Notes: generated from the sequence alone by a model not told the origin. Shown: positions 13,300 through 24,546, numbered from the stretch's first letter. The stretch is DNA of 62,000 bases from Symbiodinium natans (GCA_905221605.1 CAJNDS010000022.1:1-62000), one strand, 5' to 3'. Program-made: numbers and translations.

Positions 13300-14880
13300 A
13301 AGCAGCCAGCCCCACACTGGAGCCAGGAAGGCAATCGTCTCCATGACACACCTGTGGCGTACTTTAACATTCAGGTGAAGCCACGGAGAGGCAGGTGTTG
13401 CTGTTCTCACCTGGCCCAAAGCAAGCAAACAGCAAACGATCGCAGAACTAAACCACAAAATCATTCCATGATAATAAAGACTTGGACAACGACCACAAAC
13501 CACAATATATTACTTGATGCCGACAGCATGGCAAAGCCCTGCACACTGGACTGCAATCGGTCTGCTGTGCGAAAATACTAATACCAATAGGAAAAACATT
13601 ACTATCATTGTCTTTGCCTGCAACTCTGGTCCGGCTCAAGAAACTCTGGCTCGACTTGCTCAGCTCCCGACACTACACAGCCAGCGTAACACGTTCGTTG
13701 AGCTGTCTTCAGATGTCTTGTGATGGGTAGGTTGCTGACTGTCCACATACACATTTCGCTGTTTCGCCTTTCCTGTACATGAAAGTTTTCCCAATCATGC
13801 AGCCTAAATGGCTTTGACGGCGAGGCGCTACATGCGATGACCGCCACCTACCAGCACAGAGGCATCCTTGCCGAACCCAAGCCGCTGAGGTCACACCTTC
13901 TATAACTCGAGGTGTCCAACTTGCTAGCAATCTCACAGCTGGGCGTGGACCCCACGGGAACGAGGGCGAACAACGAGCTCTCTCTGGAAAGAAGCAGAAG
14001 ACGTTTTATGTCCTTTCTCTGGCTTGTCGAGGAATTCAAATTATTGGTCTGGGTTGTTCTGTGGCCGTGGTTTTGGTTGTGGCTGGTTTGGCCTTTGCTG
14101 TCGGCTGGGGAGAGCTTAGGCTTGAGACAGTTCACGTCCAGCATGGCCACTTACGGTTTTCTGCACGCGGCAAGAGGTAGCAGAAGACCGGCCACCCCTG
14201 TGGGTTCCAGCTCATGGAGACCTGCCGAGGGCCACTATATGAAGTAAGGTGTTTATTGCAAGTGTCTCCCTGTATACCAGAATGAGAAACTCATGTCATG
14301 TGCAACTATGAATAGAGTGCATGGAGCACATCATGCAACTCTCAAAGATGCCTCCATTGTCCATGCTTCGTGCGGGCGCCGAAAAGAACATTCGCGCAGT
14401 GTCGCAACCTTGCGCAAATCGTGCCTGCCTCACTGCTCACCGGCAGAAACTGAAAAGCCAGAAGCGGCTTAAGTTTCACACGACCGCATCTACGTCTCGT
14501 GCACCTGAGCTGCTCAGACAAGCCGACCTTGACGAGCCATCACAAGTAGGTCGCGCCATGATACCAAGATGCAAGAGATTTTTTACGAATGGTCACAGAG
14601 GGCTGCGCAGTGCATCTCCAAGTACTGGTTGATGGCCTCCACCGTCTCATCTGGAAAACGCCTGAAGTCAGCTCTGCACGATCCTGAATCGCCCACTCAC
14701 CTGTGCACAGAGCCAGCTCAATGTAAGCTCAGAGCAGATTGGCCAGCCACACAATTTCAGTGGCACCAAGACGAGTAGGCTCTACCTGCCACAGCGTGAA
14801 GAGACAGCGGTAGGGCGGACACGTCTCCACCGCTGAGCAACACATCATGTGACGATGGTCTTCGACATCGTTTGCGAAGC
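13300..14880. other. No supported gene
   Basis: Spacer before the tandem arrays. It includes a GT-rich stretch at about 14045-14100. No exon could be supported. Confidence 0.3.
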
Positions 14881-14883
14881 TTA

Positions 14884-16370
14884 GAATTGCAGAACTCACT
14901 TAATGCTCCCCGTAATTTGGTCAGAAAGGGCGCAGCGTGTGCATTTTCATCCTCGCGCATTTGCTGCACAACTCATTCTGACATTGCCACAACCGCAGTA
15001 TCCAGCACGTTACAAAATTCTAACGACGGTCCACAACGTCTCGTGTCCAGCTCAGAATTGCGGAACTCGCTTAATGCTCTCCACGATCTGGTCAGAAAGG
15101 GCGCAGCGTGTGCATCTTCATCATTGCGCATTTGCTGCACAGCTTGCCCTGACATCCGCACACGCGAAACCAGCAGGTTCCAGATCTTAACGACGGCCCT
15201 CAACATCTTTTGTCCAGCTCAGAATTGCAGAACTCACTTAAGGCTCCCCATAATTTGGTCAGAAAGGGCGCAGCGTGTGCATTTTCATCCTCGCGCATTT
15301 GCTGCACAACTCATCCTGACGTTGCCACAACCGCAGTATGCAGCACGTTACAAAATTCTAACGACGGTCCACAACGTCTCGTGTCCAGCTCAGAATTGCA
15401 GAACTCGCTTAATGCTCTCCACGATCTGGTCAGAAAGGGCGCAGCGTGTGCATCTTCATCATTGCGCATTTGCTGCACAGCTTGCCCTGACATCCGCACA
15501 CGCGTAACCAGCAGGTTCCAAATCTTGGCGACGGCCCTCAACATCTTTTGTCCAGCTCAGAATTGCAGAACTCACTTAATGCTCCCCATAATTTGGTCAG
15601 AAAGGGCGCAGCGTGTGCATTTTCATCCTCGCGCAATTGCTGCACAACTCATCCTGACATTGCCACAACCGCAGCATCCAGCACGTGACAAAATTCACAC
15701 GACGGTCCTCAACGTCTCGTGTCCAGCTCAGAATTGCAGAACTCGCTTAATGCTCTCCACGATCTGGTCAGAAAGGGCGCAGCGTGTGCATCTTCATCAT
15801 TGCGCATTTGCTGCACAGCTTGCCCTGACATCCGCACGCCCGTAACCAGCAGGTTCCAAATCTTGGCGACGGCCCTCAACATCTTTTGTCCAGCTCAGAA
15901 TTGCAGAACTCACTTAATGCTCCCCATAATTTGGTCAGAAAGGGCGCAGCGTGTGCATTTTCATCCTCGCGCATTTGCTGCACAACTCATCCTGACATTG
16001 CCACAACCGCAGCATCCAGCACGTTACAAAACTCTAACGACGGTCATCAACGTCCCGTGTCCAGCTCAGAATTGCAGAACTCGCTTAATGCTCCCCACGA
16101 TCTGGTCAGAAAGGGCGCAGCGTGTGCATTTTCATCCTCGCACATTTGCTGCACAGCTCGCCCTGACATCCGCACGCCCGTAACCAGCAGGTTCCAAATC
16201 TTGGCGACGGCCCTCAACATCTTTTGTCCAGCTCAGAATTGCAGAACTCACTTAATGCTCCCCATAATTTGGTCAGAAAGGGCGCAGCGTGTGCATTTTC
16301 ATCCTCGCGCATTTGCTGCACAGCTCGGCTTGACATCCGCACACCACCAGTATTCAGCACGCGGCAACAT
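14884..16370. repeat. Tandem array 1: 338-bp dimeric repeat (171 + 167 bp)
   Basis: The anchor GAATTGCAGAACTC recurs at 14884, 15055 (one mismatch), 15222, 15393, 15560, 15731, 15898, 16069 and 16236. The spacings are 171, 167, 171, 167, 171, 167, 171 and 167, so two diverged monomers alternate in a 338-bp higher-order unit, four dimers plus a trailing monomer. One monomer type carries TTCATCATTGCGCATTTG and the other TTCATCCTCGCGCATTTG. The last 171-type copy (from 16069) carries the TTCATCCTCGC variant, suggesting conversion. Long open frames on both strands are by-products: 338 is not a multiple of 3, so no single frame reads through all units in the same phase. Confidence 0.95.
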
Positions 16371-19066
16371 CCAAATTGATCGTCCATCATAACAAAACCA
16401 AGAAGCAGGCAACTTGGAGCGGCGATGTCTGTAGCATGTTCGAGGGCCATGGGTGACTTGTCTGCATCTTCCAACATGGTGACCACGCTCCGACTCATCA
16501 GTCTTGCAGAACTCACGCATACTCCCCACACAACTGTCGGCGAAGGGCGCAACGTGTTTCTATCATCACTGGTCAAAAGCAGATTCACCATCCCAGCAAC
16601 AGGGCCGCAAGTCAGTCAATCTCTCAACATGCCAGCCCAGTCATGAAACGAACTGCCAGCCTTCCTGCGAATCTGCGCAGACATCAAGCATGCTCCCGCA
16701 TACATTGTTGCGAACGGCACGCATGCCGAATGCTCCCGCATGCATTCTGGCAAACGGATCAGCAAATCTTGGTCCATCACCAAGTCCAGAAACAACCAAG
16801 TTGAAGCGGCGATGTCTGCAGATGTCTGCAGTTTGTTCAAGGACCATGGGTGACTTGTCTGCATCTTCCAACATGGTGACCACGCTCCGACTCATCAGTC
16901 TTGCAGACCTCACGCATACTCCCCACACAACTGTCGGCGAAGGGCGCAACGTGTTTCTATCATCACTGGTCAAAAGCAGATTCACCATCCCAGCAACAGG
17001 GCCGCAAGTCAGTCAATCTCTCAACATGCCAGCCCAGTCATGAAACGAACTGCCAGCCTTCCTGCGAATCTGCGAAGACATCAAGCATGCTCCCGCATAC
17101 ACTGTGGCGAACGGCACGCATGCCGAATGCTCCCGCATGCATTGTGGCGAACGGATCAGCAAATCTTGGTCCATCACCAAGTCCAGAAACAACCAAGTTG
17201 AAGCGGCGATGTCTGCAGATGTCTGCAGTTTGTTCAAGGACCATGGGTGACTTGTCTGCATCTTCCAACATGGTGACCACGCTCCGACTCATCAGTCTTG
17301 CAGACCTCACGCATACTCCCCACACAACTGTCGGCGAAGGGCGCAACGTGTTTCTATCATCACTGGTCAAAAGCAGATTCACCATCCCAGCAACAGGGCC
17401 GCAAGTCAGTCAATCTCTCAACATGCCAGCCCAGTCATGAAACGAACTGCCAGCCTTCCTGCGAATCTGCGAAGACATCAAGCATGCTCCCGCATACACT
17501 GTGGCGAACGGCACGCATGCCGAATGCTCCCGCATACATTGTGGCGAACGGCACGAATGCTCCCGCATGCATTCTGGCAAACGGATCAGCAAATCTCGGT
17601 CCATCACCAAATCCAGAAACAACCATATTGAAGCGGCGATGTCTGCAGATGTCTGCAGTTTGTTCAAGGACCATGGGTGACTTGTCTGCATCTTCCAACA
17701 TGGTGACCACGCTCCGACTCATCAGTCTTGCAGAACTCACGCATACTCCCCACACAACTGTCGGCGAAGGGCGCAACGTGTTTCTATCATCACTGGTCAA
17801 AAGCAGATTCACCATCCCAGCAACAGGGCCGCAAGTCAGTCAATCTCTCAACATGCCAGCCCAGTCATGAAACGAACTGCCAGCCTTCCTGCGAATCTGC
17901 GCAGACATCAAGCATGCTCCCGCATACATTGTTGCGAACGGCACGCATGCCGAATGCTCCCGCATGCATTCTGGCAAACGGATCAGCAAATCTTGGTCCA
18001 TCACCAAGTCCAGAAACAACCAAGTTGAAGCGGCGATGTCTGCAGATGTCTGCAGTTTGTTCAAGGACCATGGGTGACTTGTCTGCATCTTCCAACATGG
18101 TGACCACGCTCCGACTCATCAGTCTTGCAGACCTCACGCATACTCCCCACACAACTGTCGGCGAAGGGCGCAACGTGTTTCTATCATCACTGGTCAAAAG
18201 CAGATTCACCATCCCAGCAACAGGGCCGCAAGTCAGTCAATCTCTCAACATGCCAGCCCAGTCATGAAACGAACTGCCAGCCTTCCTGTGAATCTGCGAA
18301 GACATCAAGCATGCTCCCGCATACATTGTGGCGAACGGCACGCATGCCGAATGCTCCCGCATGCATTCTGGCAAACGGATCAGCAAATCTCGGTCCATCA
18401 CCAAATCCAGAAACAACCATATTGAAGCGGCGATGTCTGCAGATGTCTGCAGTTTGTTCAAGGACCATGGGTGACTTGTCTGCATCTTCCAACATGGTGA
18501 CCACGCTCCGACTCATCAGTCTTGCAGAACTCACGCATACTCCCCACACAACTGTCGGCGAAGGGCGCAACGTGTTTCTATCATCACTGGTCAAAAGCAG
18601 ATTCACCATCCCAGCAACAGGGCCGCAAGTCAGTCAATCTCTCAACATGCCAGCCCAGTCATGAAACGAACTGCCAGCCTTCCTGCAAATCTGCGAAGAC
18701 ATCAAGCATGCTCCCGCATACACTGTGGCGAACGGCACGCATGCCGAATGCTCCCGCATGCATTGTGGCGAACGGCACGCATGCCGAATGCTCCCGCATG
18801 CATTCTGGCAAACGGATCAGCAAATCTCGGTCCATCACCAAATCCAGAAACAACCAAGTTGAAGCGGCGATGTCTGCAGATGTCTGCAGTTTGTTCAAGG
18901 ACCATGGGTGACTTGTCTGCATCTTCCAACATGGTGACCACGCTCCGACTCATCAGTCTTGCAGAACTCACGCATACTCCCCACACAACTGTCGGTGAAG
19001 GGCGCAACGTGTTTCTATCATCACTGGTCAAAAGCATATTCACCATCCCAGCAACAGGGCCACAAG
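16370..19066. repeat. Tandem array 2: 397-bp repeat with nested 40-bp repeat
   Basis: A motif starting TTGCAGA(A/C)CTCACGCATA recurs at about 16504, 16901, 17298, 17728, 18125, 18522 and 18959. Spacings are 397, 397, 430, 397, 397 and 437 bp. The two longer units are explained by an extra copy of an internal ~40-bp repeat (GAATGCTCCCGCATGCATTC type), one copy lacking 7 bp, giving +33 and +40. Copies are almost identical, implying recent expansion or homogenisation. The array follows array 1 directly. Open frames of up to 190 codons on both strands come from the repeat itself. Confidence 0.95.
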
Positions 19067-19167
19067 GAGTTGTCATGGACATCACACTTGTTCCAGCGAA
19101 GGGCGATGCTACATTCATCACGAGGAGAGCGTGAAGCGCAGACGAAGCAGACAAAGGGTGGGCTGGC

Positions 19168-19567
19168 CATGTCAGATCAATCGAGCCTGCAGAATGTCGA
19201 TCTGCTGAAACCGTACGATGTCCTGCATCCCTTTCGGCAGCCGGCTCCTCTCATGTCAGGCGCGCAGCAAAACACCAGACAAATCGACGCCCTGATTGCC
19301 GGACTGTCTTGGTGCGTCTTCTGCCATACCTACCTTGCAACTGATATCATGAGACTTCCCTGCCTGTTTCGGACCGCCAGTTCATGCCGGGACCTGATAG
19401 TATGCCATCATGCGCTAGTTAAGTGCTCTGCGACTTTCCGACTCGACACCGGGCATTCGGCACAGACAGTTCTACCCCCCTGGACTCCGCAAGCGTCGGC
19501 GCCTGATGTTGAAGCGGAGCTTGCGTCTTTCGGAGACATTGCTGAGAGATGGTCAGAAAAAGGCTAG
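19168..19567 (+). other. Open frame after array 2, doubtful coding
   Basis: A plus-strand frame begins MSDQSSLQNVDLLKPYDVLH and runs 133 codons to a stop at 19567. The first third looks coding; the rest is Cys/His/Ser-rich like a shadow frame. It would be the only plus-strand gene in the window, and it continues in frame from the tandem array, so it may be chance. Confidence 0.15.
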
Positions 19568-19569
19568 TA

Positions 19570-19720
19570 TAATTACATCATTATTTCTGGAAATTCTTAA
19601 ATTTTTTCTTATTAAACGGTCAAATTAGTATATTGTCATGTTGCTATATACATATACTTACATACTTTAAAACGTGACTAATTAGATCAGTATTCTATCC
19701 CTGTCTACCTGCAAGGCGCA
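19570..19720. other. AT-rich spacer
   Basis: About 130 bp of strongly AT-rich sequence (TATTGTCATGTTGCTATATA and similar) between array 2 and the next coding-like region. No gene is visible. It could be a base-unpairing or regulatory segment, but nothing in it proves this. Confidence 0.4.
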
Positions 19721-19779
19721 CCAGCAATGCGGCACCAATAACTGCACGGCCGTCCCCGGAACCTTGGCAGAAATTGTAA

Positions 19780-19960
19780 GGACGCAGCTGCCCTCAGCCC
19801 GAACTTGGGCATTGTGCAAGCAATATTGTCGAGTCCAAGAGGGTCCAAGCAACGCATTGAAGCGTCAAATCCGAGTCGCTCAACTGCACTCTGGAGCTCC
19901 AGGCCCCCAACCAAGATCCAGGAAATGCATTCCGGCCAGCGCCTGGTTTCAGGCAAGCAT
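19780..19960 (-). CDS. Coding-like exon, unknown function
   Basis: The minus-strand frame includes ISWILVGGLELQSAVERLGF then DASMRCLDPLGLDNIACTMP. The hydrophobic and charged pattern suggests coding. No family is recognised. Confidence 0.3.
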
Positions 19961-20149
19961 TCAAGTGGCATGCTTCGGCAATGTTTGCCCGGCGGCACTT
20001 GCAGAACGATTCCGACGCACCGGCCTGAGGAAGATCGCCAGACCCTGGACGCAAGCGCTCGGCTATGCCTGAAAGGCATCAATGGTATGGTCACTCCGTG
20101 GGCTGAGTGGCTGCAACTCTTTGGCTGTAACACATGACCAGGGCAACGC

Positions 20150-20735
20150 CGAATTCAGCAAACAAAGTCGAAAACATGGAGGCCGCAGTCGAAAAACGAG
20201 GACGTTGAGTCGGAAACATGAGGGCCACTGTCGGAAAACAGCAAGGCAAAAATCAAAAAACATGACGGCCGCATGACGGCCGCAGTCGAAAAACAAAAAG
20301 CCGCTAGCAGGAAGCAAGAAAAAATATACGCCGCCCGCCTCCGCTGCCCCAGTTTTAAAATTCAGAATTAGAAAAAGCCACAGTCGCAAAACGCAAAAGC
20401 CACCATCGGAAGCAGGCAATCCGAAAGGGAAAACGTACAGTCGTTGTAATGCATTGACGCGATGATCCCTTGAGTCTTCAGAGGCTCCCACTTTAGAAAA
20501 GTCAGCATTAGAAAAAGCCACGGGTCGGCAAACACGAAGCCGCAGTGAGCAAGCGAACCGCCACAACAAAACACGCCAGGTCAAGTAAGCGCTCCGTAAG
20601 CCGCAATTAGAAAAGTCACCATTAGAAAAAGCCACGGGTCAGCAAACACGAAGCCGCAGTCAGCAAGCGAACCGCCACAACAGAAAACACGCCAGATCAA
20701 GTAAGCGCTCCGTAAGCCGCAATTAGGAAAGGAGG
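20150..20735. repeat. Degenerate AACACGAAGCCGCAGTC-type repeats with a 114-bp tandem duplication
   Basis: Short motifs such as GTCGAAAAAC and CACGAAGCCGCAGT recur irregularly from 20150. A clear tandem duplication follows: GAAAAAGCCACGGGTC starts at 20511 and again at 20625 (period 114 bp) with few differences, each copy ending CTCCGTAAGCCGCAATTAG. A related sequence appears in the opposite orientation at about 22390-22600. Confidence 0.8.
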
Positions 20736-20747
20736 GCCTATTTTTGG

Positions 20748-20759
20748 GGTTATTTCTTT

Positions 20760-20790
<31 letters not shown>

Positions 20791-20815
20791 GGGTCAATTT
20801 TTTTTTTTCGATTTT
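20748..20815. repeat. T and G homopolymer tracts
   Basis: A run of about 14 T, then about 24 G, then GTCAA and about 10 T. The length is likely to be unreliable in any assembly. It separates the 114-bp duplication from the 45-bp-type repeats. Confidence 0.9.
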
Positions 20816-20940
20816 CTTGTTTTTTCCTAAGAAAACCACCATTCCCTCTATATGTTTTAAGGAGTTGATGCATTTTCGCGGTTGTTCGTACGAAAAACCG
20901 TAATTCCATCTGTATTTTCATAGGAAGGCGTTGTTTCTTG
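20815..20940 (+). repeat. Short AAAACCnnnATTCC repeats (first locus)
   Basis: Two to three degenerate units of the form GAAAA(C)C - ATTCC(C/A)TCT - GTATTTT - AAGGA. The best unit is GAAAAACCGTAATTCCATCT near 20894. The same family occurs at about 52860-53000. Confidence 0.6.
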
Positions 20941-20949
20941 TAGGTTTTA

Positions 20950-21132
20950 AAAGGAAAGAAGGAAGGAAAGAAAGAAAGAAAGAAAGAAAGAAAGAATGGA
21001 AGGAAGGAAGGAAGGAAGAAAGGAAAAAAACAAGGAAGGAAGGAAAGAAGAAAGGAAGGAAGGAAGGAAGAAAGGAAGGAAGCAAGGAAGGAAGAAAAGA
21101 AGGAAGGAAGGAAGCAAGGAAGGAAGAAAGAA
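20950..21132 (+). repeat. (GGAA/GAAA)n microsatellite
   Basis: About 180 bp of nearly pure purine tetranucleotide repeats (GGAA, GAAA). Open frames rich in KEGRK or PSFLPS here are artefacts of the repeat. Confidence 0.95.
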
Positions 21133-21134
21133 AA

Positions 21135-22115
21135 CGTGCTTCGAAGCCCAAGAAACTAGTTGAAAAAAAAACATCGTGTGAGCATTGTGTTTACAAAAGG
21201 GGGGGTTGCTCCCCCCCCAACCCCCCCGCTTTTTTGTTAGCCGTGCAGAGCGTGCTTCAAAGCCCAAGAAATTAGTTTCATGTGAGCAGGGTGTTTGCAA
21301 GTGGGGGGGGGGGCTGCGCTCCCCCCAACCCCCCCGCTTCTTTTAAGCCGTACCAAGCATGCTTCAAAGCCCAAGAAACTAGTTGAAAAACATCGTGTGA
21401 GTGTTTGCAAATGGGGGGGCTGCGCCCCCCCCCCCCTTTTTTAAGCCGTGCAGAGCGTGCTTCAAAGCCAGGAAACTTGTTGACACCCATCATGTGAGCA
21501 GGGTGTTTGCAAGTGGGGGGGGGTGCCCCCCCCCAACCCCCCCCGCTTCTTTTCGACCGTACCAAGCGTGCTTCCAAGCCTAAAAAACTAGTTGAAAAAC
21601 ATCGTGAGAGCATTGTGCTTGCAAATGGGGGGGGGGGGCTGCGCCCCCACCAACACCCCCGCTTTTTTTAAACGCCGTGCAGAGCATGCTTCAAAGCTCA
21701 AGAAACTAGTTGATACCCATCATGTGAGCAGGGTGTTTGCAAGTAAGGGGGGGCTGCGCCCCCCCCCAGCCCCCCCGCTTTTTTTTGAAGCCGTGCAGAG
21801 CGTGCTTCGAAGCCCAAGAAACTTGTTGACACCCATCATGTGAGCAGGGTGTTTGCAAGTGGGGGGGGCTGCGCCCCCCCCCCAACCCCCCCCCCAACCC
21901 CCCCCGAACCCCCCCCCCACCAACCCCCCCAACCCCCCCCCCGCTTCTTTTAAGCCGTACCAAGCGTGCTTCAAAGCCCAAGAAACTAGTTGAAAAACAT
22001 CGTGTGAGCATTGTGCTTTTTGCAAATGGGGGGGGGGGGGGGGGCGCGGTGCAGAGCGCGCTTCAAAGCCCAAGAAACTTGTTGGCACCCATCATGTGAG
22101 CAGGGTGGCTTTTAC
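21135..22115 (+). repeat. G/C-tract satellite, nine units in two alternating types
   Basis: CGTGCTTC-AAAGCCC-AAGAAACT begins units at 21135, 21251, 21358, 21456, 21567, 21685, 21801, 21965 and 22057 (92-164 bp apart). Each unit holds a G tract, CTGCGC and then a C tract, which can fold into a long G:C stem. Type A units carry GTTGAAAAACATCGTG and follow GTACCAAGC. Type B units carry ACACCCATCATGTGAGC and follow GTGCAGAGC. The order is A B A B A B B A B. Length variation lies mainly in the C tracts. Confidence 0.95.
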
Positions 22116-22124
22116 GTTTGACGA

Positions 22125-22318
22125 AATCCGTCCAAAATGTAAGCAGAATAGGGTTTCCTTAGAAAAAACCAACGAAAACCTCAAGGAAATGACAGGATAT
22201 CTGTCCAAAATGTAAGGAACATAGGGTTTTCCCGAGGAAAAACCAAGGAAAACCTAAGGAAAATGACAGAAAATCCGTCCAAATGTAAGGAAAGTAGGGC
22301 TTTTCCTAGAGAAAAGGC
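22125..22318 (+). repeat. 73-bp tandem repeat, three copies
   Basis: TCCAAAATGTAAG recurs at 22131, 22204 and 22278 (third copy one base shorter). Each is followed by a TAGGGTTTTCC-like core and AAACCNANGAAAACC. Copies diverge by several bases. Confidence 0.85.
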
Positions 22319-22389
22319 TGGATTCTTATGAGTGTAGACTTCACTCAGCTATGCAGAGTAATGAGATTGACTGACTGAAAGAACAAGCC

Positions 22390-22740
22390 ATGTTTGTTGA
22401 CTTGCGGCTTTCGTGTTTGCGACTCTGAGCTGTTTCGTGCTTTCTGATGCGTTACCAGCGGTTCTGGTCTGCTCTGGGTTTGCTGACTGTTGCGCTGGTG
22501 TTTTTGAATTGTTGCCTGGGTGTTGTTGACTCTGGCCGTGGTCGTTTGCGACTGTTGCGTCCCTGTTTTCGACGCCTGTTTTGCTGACTGTTGCCCCTGT
22601 TTTCCGAATGTTGCTTCTCTCGTAACACACATGGGGGCTAAGACATGGCCTCGAAGCAAAGTGCGCACTCCCGCAAAATCCACGAAGCCATAAGTGGCCA
22701 GCATGCCAACTTGATCCTCAGAGAGCACGTCACGACAGTT
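22390..22740 (-). CDS. Coding-like exon plus Gln/Ser/Thr-rich low-complexity frame
   Basis: The minus-strand frame from about 22740 reads VLSEDQVGMLATYGFVDFAG then VRTLLRGHVLAP, which looks coding. After about 22630 it becomes Gln/Ser/Thr-rich (SKTGTQQSQTTTARV). That tail lies in DNA resembling the 20.15-20.73-kb repeats in reverse orientation, so it may be repeat rather than protein. Confidence 0.35.
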
Positions 22741-22974
22741 CTGACAGTTCTGGGCACGTCTGAATCATGCCTCGCTGTCGTGCGTCCATCCTAAGGCAGG
22801 CTCTCGCTGGAAGCCAGCCTCTTCAAAGACCGCGATATCTTCTAGGGCCATGCCATAGGCCTTTCGCGCAAGTCCCTCGCTTCTACACTGATTCTACACA
22901 CACTATGACCATAGACCTTAGATGACCTTAGACCTTCAAACGATGCTCAGCTGAGAACGTCAAGCTTCGAGGAG

Positions 22975-23240
22975 TCAGGGAAGACAGTTGCAAAAGTTCT
23001 CTCCTTCGTAAGCAGACGAAAGTCCCGACAGGTTTAATGTCGCAAGGCTGTGCAACGAAACATCCTCATCTTGCACAGAGCCCGCCGCTGCCATGGCTAT
23101 GAAAACGTTCGCGTGACGTTCATGCTGTCTGCATGTCTGTGACGCCCGTCTGCTTATGCCAACACCTGCGCCATAGCATCGCGACCATAACCAAACGCTC
23201 GCCTCATTGCATCTGACATCATCTGCCTGAGTGAAATGCA
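22975..23240 (-). CDS. Coding-like exons, unknown function
   Basis: Two minus-strand frames look coding: near 23200 SLRQMMSDAMRRAFGYGRDA and near 23050 SVQDEDVSLHSLATLNLSGL. No family is recognised; their relation by splicing is not resolved. Confidence 0.3.
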
Positions 23241-23489
23241 ACGAGAGCATGAGCCCACTTGCTTGGGAGCAGGTAGTTGGAGCAGCACATGTAAGACATA
23301 GCTTGCTGTCTGAGTCTGAACCAGTAGCCAAGCTTGTACAAATCCAGTGCTCTTGCCAAGAAAATCAAAAGCAGCAGCAACCATACAGAGCAGTCCCCTT
23401 CTCGTGTTCCTGCGAATCCCCAAGACGTGGGAAGAAGAAAGCTGGGAGAATCTCAACATACCTCAACATTCCCCATACAGCCTCACCCC

Positions 23490-23674
23490 CCAAGACCTAC
23501 TTGTAGCAACTTGAAAACACGAAACTTCGAGTCTGAAGCTGCAGTCCACGACCTAGGAGAAGCATTGACAAGGGCAAGTCCACTGGCTCCATCTGCCACC
23601 AAAAGAATTTGCAGCACAATGAAAGGGACAGCATGCTTCATCTCCAGGAACTGCGTGCACTTCATGGTTTTCAC
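23490..23674 (-). CDS. Coding-like exon with hydrophobic segment
   Basis: The minus-strand frame reads FLEMKHAVPFIVLQILLVAD and continues GASGLALVNASPRSWTAASD. The first part could be a membrane or signal segment. No family is recognised. Confidence 0.3.
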
Positions 23675-24216
23675 TAGGGATGCCTTTAGGTTTTCAGAAT
23701 TTTCGGGCCTAAGGGTTTAGGGATGTTCGAAGTGGGGCAAAGGGTTGGGCTCCAACGGCCGCCTTTTCGCTCAGCGAAGGTATAGTCGAATCGAGTACGG
23801 TCGGCGAGACCCCTCGAAGCCCCAAGACCCCATAGGCAGTTCCTGCAGCACATAGCACCGCTTTCTGAGGCCATGGTTGTTAGGGGTTAAGGTTCTTGTA
23901 GCATACCGTAGCTGATTTAGAAAGTGGAAAGTCTAAGGCGCCCACAAGGGGCCAATGATGCAGATCATCCCACCCAAAGACTCTTTCTTAGGAGCCCGCG
24001 GCCCTTTGGCCGCGTCATCAGAAGAGCATGTTCGTGGCCTCGGTGCCGATGCATCTGCATCTCAGGTTGTTTGCTGACTCGTAACCAGGCTCATGTCATG
24101 GCTCTTTGCTCTTAGACTCTTAGACGCAAGCCGCACTGTTCTGCAAGACCTGCGCCGGGATGAAGTGCATAGGGTAGGTTCGCACCTGCGTAGCTTGGCA
24201 GGCTCAGGACACCATC

Positions 24217-24546
24217 TCAGCACCAAGTTGGCAAATTCCCAGCCGACCTCGTGTCGGCCGTTGTCCAGCTGCCAGTACACAGCAAGCAGAGAGCCTGCTT
24301 TGACACAAGGCACTGCGGGCACTTACTTGTGCTGTGCCCCACTATCTTCGCCAGGCTGTCAAGATCCTGAATGTGACGAAAGCAGTACCCAATATGCAGC
24401 GCGCGCACCTTCTGCTCCACTTCTCTGTGCTGCATGCGCTGCGAAGGCAAGCGCAGCAGGTGCCGCACCCTCCGCTGCCAGCACGCCGCAAGGGCTAAGC
24501 CTGCAAAGAGGCTGTCGTCTACGTGTCGTTGCCTGAATGTAGCCAT
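24217..24546 (-). CDS. Coding-like exon, unknown function
   Basis: A minus-strand frame open for 109 codons contains EQKVRALHIGYCFRHIQDLD and SLAKIVGHSTSKCPQC. The latter could be a CxxC-containing segment. No family is recognised. Confidence 0.3.
   Translation of the reverse strand: MATFRQRHVDDSLFAGLALAACWQRRVRHLLRLPSQRMQHREVEQKVRALHIGYCFRHIQDLDSLAKIVGHSTSKCPQCLVSKQALCLLCTGSWTTADTRSAGNLPTWC

Noticed and set aside
14872-16392. Open frames of 150-211 codons across array 1
   Set aside because: They are produced by the repeat. 338 bp is not a multiple of 3, so different copies are read in different phases, and frames are open on both strands.
14884-19066. CRISPR array
   Set aside because: Units are 338-397 bp with no unique spacers; the sequence is eukaryotic.
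16504-19134. Repeated near-identical 179-190-codon frames in array 2
   Set aside because: Each restarts in every 397-bp unit and overlaps the next. They follow the repeat, not a gene, and both strands are equally open.
20918-21300. Lys/Glu/Arg- or Phe/Leu/Pro/Ser-rich frames
   Set aside because: Translation of GGAA tetranucleotide repeats.
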